Assembly (NCBI GenBank): GCA_026418655.1
Contig: JAOAAW010000005.1
Location: forward strand, 1-9,865
Reading direction: 5' to 3'
DNA length: 9,865 nt
Source: a bacterium
GTDB lineage: Bacteria; Ratteibacteria; UBA8468; B48-G9; DTJG01
The notes under the pieces are model-generated. The model was not told the DNA's origin, did not search any database, and saw only the letters and a list, made by a program, of their open reading frames with translations. The translations under genes were made by a program, and so were the position numbers. Shown here one piece after another: positions 1-8,700 of the stretch (positions within the stretch are counted from its first letter, which is position 1; each line of letters opens with the position of its first letter).

Positions 1-1535
1 GTAATAAGTAGAACCGGTCTTTGAGTTTCTTCATAATTAGAGTAAAACAATATTGCACCCTTTCCCTTTCCTGGCCATAAACTGTCCACAGAATTTTTCC
101 ATAAACCAATATTCCTGCATGTCTGGTTCGTTTCAGGATTACCAACAACAAGGATTTCTCCGCCAGGATTTATCCAGGATATTCCGACGCCAAGAAGTTT
201 TGATATCTCATTTGCAATATTTTTTTCAGTGTCTGAAGCTTTATATGAACAAAAAATCGTGAATTCCTTTTTTTCAATAAAATTTCTCATAGCATTTATC
301 TGCTCTCTGTTGAAAAAAACTCTTGTGGTTACTTTTGGTTTTTTCTTCTCTGGAAATTCCAGCACAGGTGAAGTCAGGTATATTGTTCTATCTTTTTTCA
401 TTTCTCCGATGTATTTATTGTCAGAATCTAAAGCCTTCAATAACCAATCATCTTCATCAACCTTCACATCCAGTCTTATTGTTTTATCAGGAGATACAGG
501 GATCCTTTCAATTATTTTTCCTTTTCCAGTTATCTCAATAAAACCCTTCCATAGGGGAAGGATTTCTCCCTTTAACAGACTGTTTGCCTTCTTTAATTCT
601 TCAATTTCAATAAATAGCGGATTTGCATGCACAATGACTTTGTCTTTCAGCCCTGTAAAACTTCCAATGTACAATGAAGTTTTAAAACTTTCTCCTCTTT
701 TCAGTGAAAACGCTCTCATCACTGGTTCAAGGGTTATTCCGGGGCAATTGTAATATCCCAAAAAATTATCTCCATCCACAATAAAGATCATTCCATCCCC
801 ATTTTCATTATTAACCCAGACCGCCCAGTTTTCAACAAGCAGAGGTGTTTTAATAACTTTTGGATTTACCCATTCTCTTGAGGGCTCATTTTCCCTGTGT
901 CTATTGAAAAATTTATCGTTTCCATACACCTGGTAATATTTCTCTAAAATCAGAGATTGATTAAGCTGCAGCACACCTTTTTCAGTTTTAATAAAAAGTG
1001 TGTCATTTTTTTTCTGGTATTTTCCCCTTGCGCCGGGACTGAATATGTTATGAAGACGAAGAGAACTTCCTACAGGAATGCCCTGAAGATTGGTCAGGTT
1101 TAACCTTACTTCTATAACCCCAAAATCCTTTCTGACAATAATATCTTTTGTAAATCTGTATTTATCCTCAGTAACCTGCCGGAATGCCAGAACATTTTTT
1201 TCCTTGTTTAAACTTATTCCAGCAGGAACATAGAAATTACCATATTCGGGTCTGCCTGAAGGAATTAACTCCATTGTTACTGAATCCCAGATTTCGCTAA
1301 GCAGATGTCCTTTCAAATAATCTGTTTGTCCATAAAGCAGGTCTACCATTTCAAAGCCAGTAATATTATTTTTCCAGCTTTCTATTCCTGTTGTTCGTGG
1401 GCTTACTCTGAAAGAAATTAAAGAATTTTCAATGTTTATTGCACCATCGTTTTCAAATGCAAACCTGAGAGATTGATCACTGGCGAATACAGCAGCGCAT
1501 AATAATAAAAAGCCTGCTGAAACCAATCCTTTCAT
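1..1535 (-). CDS. Secreted beta-sandwich plus alpha/beta-domain protein, C-terminus cut by window edge
   Basis: This is an open frame from the ATG at 1535 to the left edge: 511 codons without a stop, so the 3' end lies outside. The start is fixed by AAGGAG at 1546-1541 with a 5-nt spacer and by a 4-nt ATGA overlap with the upstream gene. Residues 1-18 form a signal peptide (Lys2, a Leu/Ala-rich core, likely cleavage after the Val-Phe-Ala at 16-18). Residues about 25-300 are rich in beta strands; the stretch around 128-168, with FTKDIIV, LNLTNL and LRLHNIFSPG, reads like a galactose-mutarotase or supersandwich-type domain (inference). Residues about 398-511 form an alpha/beta domain with LVVGNPETN at 462-470 and PGKGKG at 488-493, matching a domain in the neighbouring GH123-like protein. 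The missing part could hold a catalytic domain, but nothing here proves it. The product is probably exported and acts on glycans with its neighbours. Function is unassigned. Confidence 0.9.
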   Translation of the reverse strand, partial: MKGLVSAGFLLLCAAVFASDQSLRFAFENDGAINIENSLISFRVSPRTTGIESWKNNITGFEMVDLLYGQTDYLKGHLLSEIWDSVTMELIPSGRPEYGNFYVPAGISLNKEKNVLAFRQVTEDKYRFTKDIIVRKDFGVIEVRLNLTNLQGIPVGSSLRLHNIFSPGARGKYQKKNDTLFIKTEKGVLQLNQSLILEKYYQVYGNDKFFNRHRENEPSREWVNPKVIKTPLLVENWAVWVNNENGDGMIFIVDGDNFLGYYNCPGITLEPVMRAFSLKRGESFKTSLYIGSFTGLKDKVIVHANPLFIEIEELKKANSLLKGEILPLWKGFIEITGKGKIIERIPVSPDKTIRLDVKVDEDDWLLKALDSDNKYIGEMKKDRTIYLTSPVLEFPEKKKPKVTTRVFFNREQINAMRNFIEKKEFTIFCSYKASDTEKNIANEISKLLGVGISWINPGGEILVVGNPETNQTCRNIGLWKNSVDSLWPGKGKGAILFYSNYEETQRPVLLI

Positions 1536-4500
1536 TTCGTCTCCTTATTTTCTAAAACAAACCTTATTGCTCTTTCACGCACTTTATGGACCTCTTCTGG
1601 CGGTATATCAGCATGATTTCTCGTTGAAACAACCCAAGACAATAAATCAGCAAGTTTTGTATCCCCAAATTTTTCCCTGATTAAACTGAACAGTTTTATA
1701 TCTTCCTGGGCCTGACGCACAATTTCAAATCTTTGAGAAGAAATCACTTCTTTTATTCGTGCATCCGGATAGAAAAGTGTGGTACCACCGACCCAGTCAT
1801 GTTTGCTATTTTTTCCATAAACATTATAAACATAATAATCCCTGTGAGCGATGTGACCTTTAACTCCTGGAAGAGTATCTCCTCCCCACATGTGGCACCA
1901 GTAACCACCTCCATAATAAACAACTCCATCAAACTTTTTATTAAAACTATCCCAGAAGTAAAAATAGATTTCAGTTGGTAATCTTGTTAAGCTGAAATAA
2001 GGTGTGGCACAGGTATAGTTCCAAATGGTTTCACCTGCCTTTTTTCTCTCATTAAAAAAATTTCTGTTAAATCTTGATGGTTCATCATCTGGTAATATCT
2101 CACCCATCCATCCTGTGATGGCACGGTTCCATAAAGGGCACCAGATATCAATGGTTCCGACCATTTTTCTCGCAAATTCCTCATTTGTTCTATTATGTGC
2201 AACTGTGATTAACATTCCTGAACCCTTTAATTTAGAAGCCATTTCAACCCATTTATCAGCATCACCGGGTTCATCTCCAATCCTTGCTATTATTTTTCCT
2301 TCCAGATTTTTAGACTTCATCCATTCCTTCAATCCCTCAAAAAAGATCTTTCTGGCTTCCTCCATTGAGATTTTTTTGAAATTTGAAATTCCTTCTACCA
2401 TTGGTTCCCAGTAATGGGGATGTACGCTCATTTCAAACCAGCCATCAAACCCACCCTTCCTGTAGGCATCTATTACATTGTTAATTTTATTTGGATTTAT
2501 TCTGATCTTACCGTCAGGAGTAAAAGTTATTTCCATGTCATATGCAGAGATATTTACAACAGTTGCACCATGCGAAAAAAGAAGATTACCGAGTTTTCTT
2601 ATGGCATCAAGGTATGTCTTTTCGTCGTTTTTATCAATTCCCAGATATAACTTGAAAACATTTTCATTGTAATTGTCCAAGCTGTACATGGGGAAAAAAT
2701 CCATTTGCCATTTTTCAGGTAACTCAATATCAGCTACTTCAATTTTAATAGGAATCCTCTTTTCGTTATTCTTACATCTTATCTTTATATTACCCTGGTA
2801 AATACCTGGATTTATATCTTTTTCAATCTTGAAATTGATCCACAAGGAAATCTGTCTGGAAGCTGGTATTGTTTCTGGCAAACCTTCCCACATTGCATCA
2901 TGATTTGCCATATATGTGATAAACGGTATTTCCATACCTTCTTTTTTTACCGAGCCAGGTAGGAATGTTGCATGGGGCAGGGGGTGACCTTCAAGATGTG
3001 CCGGTTGTTTACCCTCTGGATAAATATTTCCATCTCTATCCACGCCAGCAAATGACCATGGGATATATGACAATTGATAGTTAATTTTACTTCCTGCCAA
3101 ATTTTTTATATCACACACTACTTCCAAATTTTTCACTTCTTCCGGTGAATACAAGAGCAAATGAACAGGTTCTATCTCACCCTTACAAACCAGTAGGTAT
3201 AGGCCCTCTATCTTTTCTCTTATCATCCATGGCCTCGGTCTCATTTCTGGAGGAATTGTTCTTACCTGTAAGCCGTTTATTCTTGGTAAGGCAAAATTTT
3301 GCTGCAAGTATTTAATTGCTTTTTTAGCGCATGATACATCTGCGCCACCGACATATATAATCTGTCTACCAGGAACAAGAAAGTTTTCTGACACTGAAAT
3401 TATTCCCTTACCCCCTCCTGGGAAATAAGGATCAACAAAACCATATTTTTTATTATGAACATTGACCACCAGGTTCTCTTCAGGACTGCCGACCAAAATT
3501 ATCACTGAATCGCGGCAATCATTTCTCTGGTATTGATTGTTCAAAAAGGTACTTATATCACTGGCAGTTAAAAGTGGTACATGCCACTTTTTAGATAAAT
3601 CTTTCAGTATCTCGAGATTTTTATCATCCATTCTATCACCCACCAGGATAAAAATGTCCTTAGTTTGGAGTATCCTTCTTATTTCTTCAGCATCCTGCTG
3701 GGAAACAGCTACTTCTCCCGAAAAATTGAATATTTTCTTTACGATTCTCGGTACCAAAAAATCTGTCTGAAAAATGCTGTAGTCATTTATCCCGACAAAT
3801 TTTTCTTCCCGGAATGATGGGTAAAATGTTACTCTCATTTTAAGATTGAGTGGTTCACCCTTTTTCGCTGTGACTCCAAAAAAATCAGGCCTTATGTAAT
3901 TGGATGTTTCGGAAAAGTTTGATAACCTGAAAACCACCTTTGACCTTTCTATCCCACCTTCTCCTCTGGTTGCACTCACATTACTGTTTATATCATCAAG
4001 AACATATGTAAACGCCCTATTTCCACAAGCTGCAGAAACCCATTTTGTCCCTTCAACACTTATACTTTCCTTTCCACCAAAAGTTATAGAGATATCTTCC
4101 TCTGTTTTGTTACTTTTAGAAAACAGGGTCCACTTGTTCTTTTCGCTTGCACTCACAAGTGTTTCTCCTGCAGCAATAAGATAAACTGAACCATCTTCGT
4201 CAGGAACAAAAATGGTTTCTGTATCAAACGTGGGTTTGTTTGTGAATAGTGTCAAAGTGAAATTTATATCACCGGATACCTTAACATTTCCGGATCTGAG
4301 TTCACCTTTTCCTTTCAGAATCAATTGAAGGCGAAAGGAACCATTTAATATTTTTACTTCAGGTATACCTTTAAAGACGCCAAATTGGGGGTTTGTAAGC
4401 CGTTTTATTCCAGCGTCAGTATTGTTTTCAAGATAGGTAAAATCACTGCATACAACATGATAAATCTCTTCCCAATCCTTCCTGTTATCTCGCCTGAAGG

Positions 4501-4879
4501 TTAGAAAAAATCTGTAAAGACCATTGGATATTTCATAAACTTTCTTGTTTTCATCGTATGTTATCTTTAGTGAATCTGATGGGACAGAACCGCCGTGCTC
4601 CACGATTTCAATTGTTTTTTCTTCTTTTGGTAACAGATCAATAAGAGATACCAGTTCAATTTTTCCATCAGGAAAAATGTCTTTCTGCACCGGTATCATT
4701 TTCTTGTTTTTGACATCAAAAATAGCAAAATCCCTATTTTCACTTACAGGAACAATTATCGGTATTTTTCCAGCAGTAAAATCAAAGGGATTTTTCACAA
4801 TATAATAGTTTTTATCCTTACCCGGGAGCATCACAGCGACAAAGAATATGCATATCCAGAAAATTTTAAAAAATTTCAT
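1532..4879 (-). CDS. Secreted GH123/DUF4091-type glycoside hydrolase with inserted alpha/beta domain
   Basis: Predicted secreted glycoside hydrolase of 1115 aa. I start it at the ATG at 4879, not the in-frame ATG at 4885: GGAGG at 4891-4887 lies 7 nt from the former but only 1 nt from the latter, and 4879 gives an ATGA overlap with the upstream stop. Numbering is from this start. Residues 1-18 are a hydrophobic export signal with Lys2 and Lys5. Residues about 25-355 are beta-rich. Residues about 379-528 form an alpha/beta domain with ILVGSPEEN (461-469), PGGGKG (487-492) and YVGGAD. Residues about 545-718 match the Ig-like lead-in of GH123/DUF4091 proteins, including NPGIYQG (690-696) and a closing ELP. 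The barrel follows, with the Asp869-Glu870 pair in RIGDEPGD. In known GH123 enzymes such a pair supports substrate-assisted catalysis on N-acetyl-beta-galactosaminides. The DUF4091-like tail (about 950-1068) has DGVVYYGGGYW and SSQRFEIVRQAQED. It is longer than typical family members because of the extra N-terminal half. Family confidence is good; the substrate is unknown. Confidence 0.88.
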   Translation of the reverse strand: MKFFKIFWICIFFVAVMLPGKDKNYYIVKNPFDFTAGKIPIIVPVSENRDFAIFDVKNKKMIPVQKDIFPDGKIELVSLIDLLPKEEKTIEIVEHGGSVPSDSLKITYDENKKVYEISNGLYRFFLTFRRDNRKDWEEIYHVVCSDFTYLENNTDAGIKRLTNPQFGVFKGIPEVKILNGSFRLQLILKGKGELRSGNVKVSGDINFTLTLFTNKPTFDTETIFVPDEDGSVYLIAAGETLVSASEKNKWTLFSKSNKTEEDISITFGGKESISVEGTKWVSAACGNRAFTYVLDDINSNVSATRGEGGIERSKVVFRLSNFSETSNYIRPDFFGVTAKKGEPLNLKMRVTFYPSFREEKFVGINDYSIFQTDFLVPRIVKKIFNFSGEVAVSQQDAEEIRRILQTKDIFILVGDRMDDKNLEILKDLSKKWHVPLLTASDISTFLNNQYQRNDCRDSVIILVGSPEENLVVNVHNKKYGFVDPYFPGGGKGIISVSENFLVPGRQIIYVGGADVSCAKKAIKYLQQNFALPRINGLQVRTIPPEMRPRPWMIREKIEGLYLLVCKGEIEPVHLLLYSPEEVKNLEVVCDIKNLAGSKINYQLSYIPWSFAGVDRDGNIYPEGKQPAHLEGHPLPHATFLPGSVKKEGMEIPFITYMANHDAMWEGLPETIPASRQISLWINFKIEKDINPGIYQGNIKIRCKNNEKRIPIKIEVADIELPEKWQMDFFPMYSLDNYNENVFKLYLGIDKNDEKTYLDAIRKLGNLLFSHGATVVNISAYDMEITFTPDGKIRINPNKINNVIDAYRKGGFDGWFEMSVHPHYWEPMVEGISNFKKISMEEARKIFFEGLKEWMKSKNLEGKIIARIGDEPGDADKWVEMASKLKGSGMLITVAHNRTNEEFARKMVGTIDIWCPLWNRAITGWMGEILPDDEPSRFNRNFFNERKKAGETIWNYTCATPYFSLTRLPTEIYFYFWDSFNKKFDGVVYYGGGYWCHMWGGDTLPGVKGHIAHRDYYVYNVYGKNSKHDWVGGTTLFYPDARIKEVISSQRFEIVRQAQEDIKLFSLIREKFGDTKLADLLSWVVSTRNHADIPPEEVHKVRERAIRFVLENKETK
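1541..1546 (-). promoter_or_regulatory. Ribosome binding site and ATGA coupling before the partial gene
   Basis: AAGGAG on the minus strand, inside the last codons of the GH123-like gene, lies 5 nt from the ATG at 1535. That ATG overlaps the upstream stop TGA (1534-1532) as ATGA, so ribosomes finishing the upstream gene can restart here. It also supports calling the left-edge frame a real gene although its end is outside the window. Confidence 0.8.
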
Positions 4880-5685
4880 TTCCATGCCTCCATCTTAGTA
4901 AAAACTTCTCTCACATCTTCAGTTGTTGGGAAAAAATAGAAATTCAGCCCTATGCTGATTTCTTCTCCTTCAAAAATCTCGTCTGATTTACAGGCAAGAT
5001 ATCCAATTGTAGTTTTTTCCTTGCGCTGAATACATAATTCACTTTTTACCGGTGATAAGATACTGGTACCTTTTTTAACACACGGCACAATGTGAATACC
5101 AATTATTCCATTTTTTGCTTGTATAACTATAGAATTTTTTTCAAATTTGTAATCCCTGGTTTCGTTCAATTCTATCTTTTCAATGCCATCATCTGATTTT
5201 ATATATGCTGCTATCGGTGAGGCCGAATGAATATCAAAATTAAAGGATGAAAAATTAATCCTGCCCTTTTTCAGAATTTTTATTTCTTCACCTAATGAAA
5301 ACCACCCATTATTTCCCGGGAAGAATAGAATTCCTTTTGTTTTCCAGTAAGGTGTGCTGGCTGTTTCAGGAACTGGATTCTCACAGAGAAAAGTAAATGA
5401 TTTTTCCTTGCTTTCAATGGAAGTTTTTTCAAATTTTTGAATAGAAGGACCACAGTTTTCAACAAGAACAAGATTTTCATTTTCTGCCAGAGATACCTTG
5501 CTTAAAAATGGAGAAATTTTTGCATCTCTAAAAATACATCTAATAAAATCATTCTGGTATTCTATTCTTGCTCTCCAGGTCCATCTTCCTGAATAAATAC
5601 TGATATTTGGAGTGGATATATCTGCAATCAAACCGAAATCAGAGATGCCCAGCATCACAAAAAACAATAGAATTTTCCTGACCAT
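4876..5685 (-). CDS. Small secreted all-beta protein, function unknown
   Basis: A 269-aa protein that I do not recognise. Residues 1-21 are a clear signal peptide (Arg3, Lys4, a Leu/Phe/Val/Met core, likely cleavage after Leu-Ile-Ala at 19-21). The remainder alternates short hydrophobic strands with Gly/Asn turns, has no transmembrane segment, and predicts as a beta-sandwich. The tail, FEGEEISIGLNFYFFP, resembles the end of the N-terminal beta region of the downstream 1115-aa protein (KKGEPLNLKMRVTFYP) and, more weakly, KRGESFKTSLYIGSF in the partial gene. It may therefore be a standalone copy of that accessory domain; this comparison was made by eye. The start at 5685 has AGGA one base away and AAGGGA further upstream, so the ribosome site is suboptimally spaced. 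It lies 24 nt after the GH-A-like gene and overlaps the next gene by ATGA, so it is surely co-transcribed. No catalytic motif is evident. It could bind glycan or assist the neighbouring hydrolases. Confidence 0.87.
   Translation of the reverse strand: MVRKILLFFVMLGISDFGLIADISTPNISIYSGRWTWRARIEYQNDFIRCIFRDAKISPFLSKVSLAENENLVLVENCGPSIQKFEKTSIESKEKSFTFLCENPVPETASTPYWKTKGILFFPGNNGWFSLGEEIKILKKGRINFSSFNFDIHSASPIAAYIKSDDGIEKIELNETRDYKFEKNSIVIQAKNGIIGIHIVPCVKKGTSILSPVKSELCIQRKEKTTIGYLACKSDEIFEGEEISIGLNFYFFPTTEDVREVFTKMEAWK
4887..4891 (-). promoter_or_regulatory. Ribosome binding site that decides the GH123-like start
   Basis: GGAGG on the minus strand lies inside the last codons (Met-Glu-Ala) of the 269-aa gene. 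Seven nt separate it from the ATG at 4879, a normal distance, against one nt from the ATG at 4885. The ATG at 4879 also shares an ATGA with the upstream stop codon (TGA at 4878-4876), the standard arrangement for translational coupling. The two-residue longer version is therefore disfavoured. Confidence 0.8.
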
Positions 5686-5709
5686 ATCCTTTCCCTTTTT
5701 GAAAGAACA

Positions 5710-8700
5710 TCAGTATACTGAAAGATTCTTCAATCTTATGGATAGATTTTTCACAGGCACAAATTCTGTTATATCGAGAGTTTTTCTTGTCATCTCAACG
5801 GCAATGCCTTTGATCTTTATGGGATAAACTATCTGCTTATTACCTGTTTTCCCTGTCATTTTCCATTGTCCGGAAACCCCGCCTGGTACGGTTCTGTCAA
5901 ACTGAAGTGGAGAATCTTTTGTAATCGGAAACTGTAAAAAACACCATCCATCAAAATTTATTGATATTGTGCCAGGCCAATCAAGAATGTCACAACCCCA
6001 TCCATCTGTACCACACGAGAGGAGGGTTTTACCTTCAGCATCTTCTATTTCCCACATCACCCTGGCCCAGCTTGAATTACCCTTTACCCATACTCCAATG
6101 GTTGTTGGTTTTCCTACCACATTAACTGGTTTCTTTAATTTAAGAAGCGCATATTCATTCATTATCTCCGGGACATTGCCTTCTGGAATCAATTCTAATT
6201 CCAGACATCTTCCCATCTCTGCATCAACAACTTCCTTTATGGTATAATTACCCAAGGTTCTCAGTGGAGTGTGTCCTTTTTTAGGTGCTTCAAGTCTATT
6301 GTCTTTTTCCTTAATCAGTTCCCATTCTGAGATGCTTTCCATACTGTTAACAACTGTTGGTTTTACAAACCCTTTATTTTCCTCAAATTGTCTCTTTCCT
6401 GCAACTATTTCTTTCACAGGGGATTCGCTGACAATGTACTTAACACTGGTTCCTGCATCAAATTTCAAATCTCCCTGCCTGAGGAAAACTGTTTTACTCC
6501 TGCCATACATATCTTCTATAAGGACCCTTTCATCTTTTCCAAAACTCACAACGGCATCGCAACTTCCCCTTGCTGTCCATATGGCATAGATATACTGCGA
6601 GCCCTTTTTGAATTCTGGGGCATAAAGTGTTAGAGAACCTGTCGGTACTCTTCGGACAAATTCTGCACTGTCAAGAATTCTGGTTAAGGTGGATATTGCA
6701 ACATAGGAAGGTTTTGGATACAGCAGAGGATATCTTTTCATTAATCCGGATGCGCCCCACAATGTGTTGTAATAACAATTGCCTACATCATAGAGAAGTG
6801 CCAGTGAGATCGTCGGGAATCTGTAGGCCAGTGCAATCAGAGCATCTCTTGTGTACCATTCTGCCTGTGTCTTTTTCCCTAAAATTCTATCCTGCCGATA
6901 AATCCATTCATAACATGAAGTTACTGGGATTTCATAACCAAATTTCCTTGCGGTTTCCCTTACAAACCATGCTGCCTGGGTTCCCCATTCAATTGGTTTT
7001 TCTGGCATCCATGTTTGAGCTGCTGCTTCAATACCAAGGTAATCAATATTTTTCACAGGATATCCCCTTCTGAAAAATTCTGCTGCTAAATCCGAAACAG
7101 AATTACAATTTCCAAAGACGATCTTTATGTCTGGAAATTTTTCTCTTAAAACCCTTGTCGCCACAGAAGCAATCTTCATAAGATTCTCTATCTCTTTATT
7201 CTTCTTTTCATCCGCAGGTTGAGGGGTTGCGTTATATAATTCAGGTGGTATTGTATTTCCTCCATAACTTTCATGAAATATGAGAGCCTGTTTGCAATTA
7301 GGCCAGCTTTTCAAAAATTCACTTACCCGTGTTTCATAATTCTTATACAAAACATCCTGATTATCATCAGGTTTCCACCCACTCCACCAGCGTACCTGAA
7401 ACGCAGTGACTTTCCATGGAGCCATTTCTTTTTCAGAAAGGCTGCCATGCCATGCTGGCGCAAAACAGGAGTGTCTCAACCCTGCTTTCAGAAAAAGAGG
7501 CCCGATGATTTCAGGATTTGCTGTTCCAAAATGCGCATTTCCAAACCACCATGTTCCAAAAGGTGATTCATAACCATACCTTCTTGTATCTTCAGGAAGA
7601 ATTGCAAAAGATGAGGGATGGTCTATCAGCAGCCGGTTATTGCTATCCAATATGCCAATCCTGAAAGCATACCAGCCATTTTCTTTGACTTTCAGAGGAA
7701 TAACCATTGTTTCAGATTTTTCGTTTTCACAAATTATTTCCTGTTTCCATTGTGAAACAGGTTTATCTTCAATGTCAGAAATTTCGTATCCCAGGATGTA
7801 TTTTCCTGTTTTTTTAGGTAACAGGTGTACCAGCATCTCTGCTCTTTCATTTTTTTGGTAGATGTTACCAACCTGAGAAGGCATAACCTTCATCATTACA
7901 GGGGATTCTTCTAATGTGATTCCAAAAATGTGTACACTGCTGACAGTATCGGTTGATGGCTTGTGTGTAAAATCCCACTGTGCAGTAAGTAATCCAGTTT
8001 TACCAAGAATTTCAAAATCAAGATAATATGGTTGTGGTAAAACACCTCTGAAATAATTTCCTCCCATGTCATAAATTAAATCCTGGATTTCACCCACCTT
8101 TAGAAAAACTTCTGCGAGAAATAGGGATGTTGTCTTCTCATTGCCTTTATCGTCAATATATTTGATTGTTCCCACTTTTTTAATGTTTCCCTTTTCTCCT
8201 GTCATCCATATGGTTGTGTCTGCTATGGCATCACCACGGCCTCCAACAATATACCTGGTTAATCTGGCAGTTAGAACAGGTTCTTTCTCTCTGGTATCCT
8301 CTACTGCACACAAAATATAAGCCCTTATATACTGGTTGAGCGGAACAGAATAATGAAGAAATTCACTCAATCCATCAAAGGGGGACCTGCTGAAATACTG
8401 GTCAATTTCATAACCGGTTTTTGCATAATTTTTCACTTTACCGAGGTCAAAATTTTCACCATTGCCTATTATAAAAGGAATACCATTAACATACTGGATA
8501 CCATTCTTAAACGGAAGATTCACCTGCCTCATTATTCCTGGATTTGAATGTGTTGTTATGTCCAGCATCAGAAATTTAGAATCGACAGAAATTTTTTCAC
8601 ACATACAATCTTTTATTTCAGCATCTCCATTTGCCTTTACAGTGATCTTTTTCAGCAAAGATTTTATCTCATTAAAACCAGCATAGTTTCCATTTATCCA

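Noticed and set aside
229..753. Plus-strand open frame of 174 codons
   Set aside because: It lies wholly antisense to the left-edge gene, has no good ribosome site and shows no domain pattern. The minus strand is open through the same span with signal peptide and motifs.
2025..2414. Plus-strand open frame of 129 codons
   Set aside because: It is antisense to the catalytic region of the GH123-like gene, which has clear motifs in its own frame.
3402..3421. PGGGKG in the GH123-like protein as a nucleotide-binding P-loop
   Set aside because: It lacks the GK(S/T) ending and a Walker B partner, and the protein is predicted to be extracellular.
6627..7073. Plus-strand open frame of 148 codons
   Set aside because: It is antisense to the barrel region of the GH-A-like gene. 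The translation is rich in Cys, His and Leu without recognisable structure, as expected of a shadow frame.
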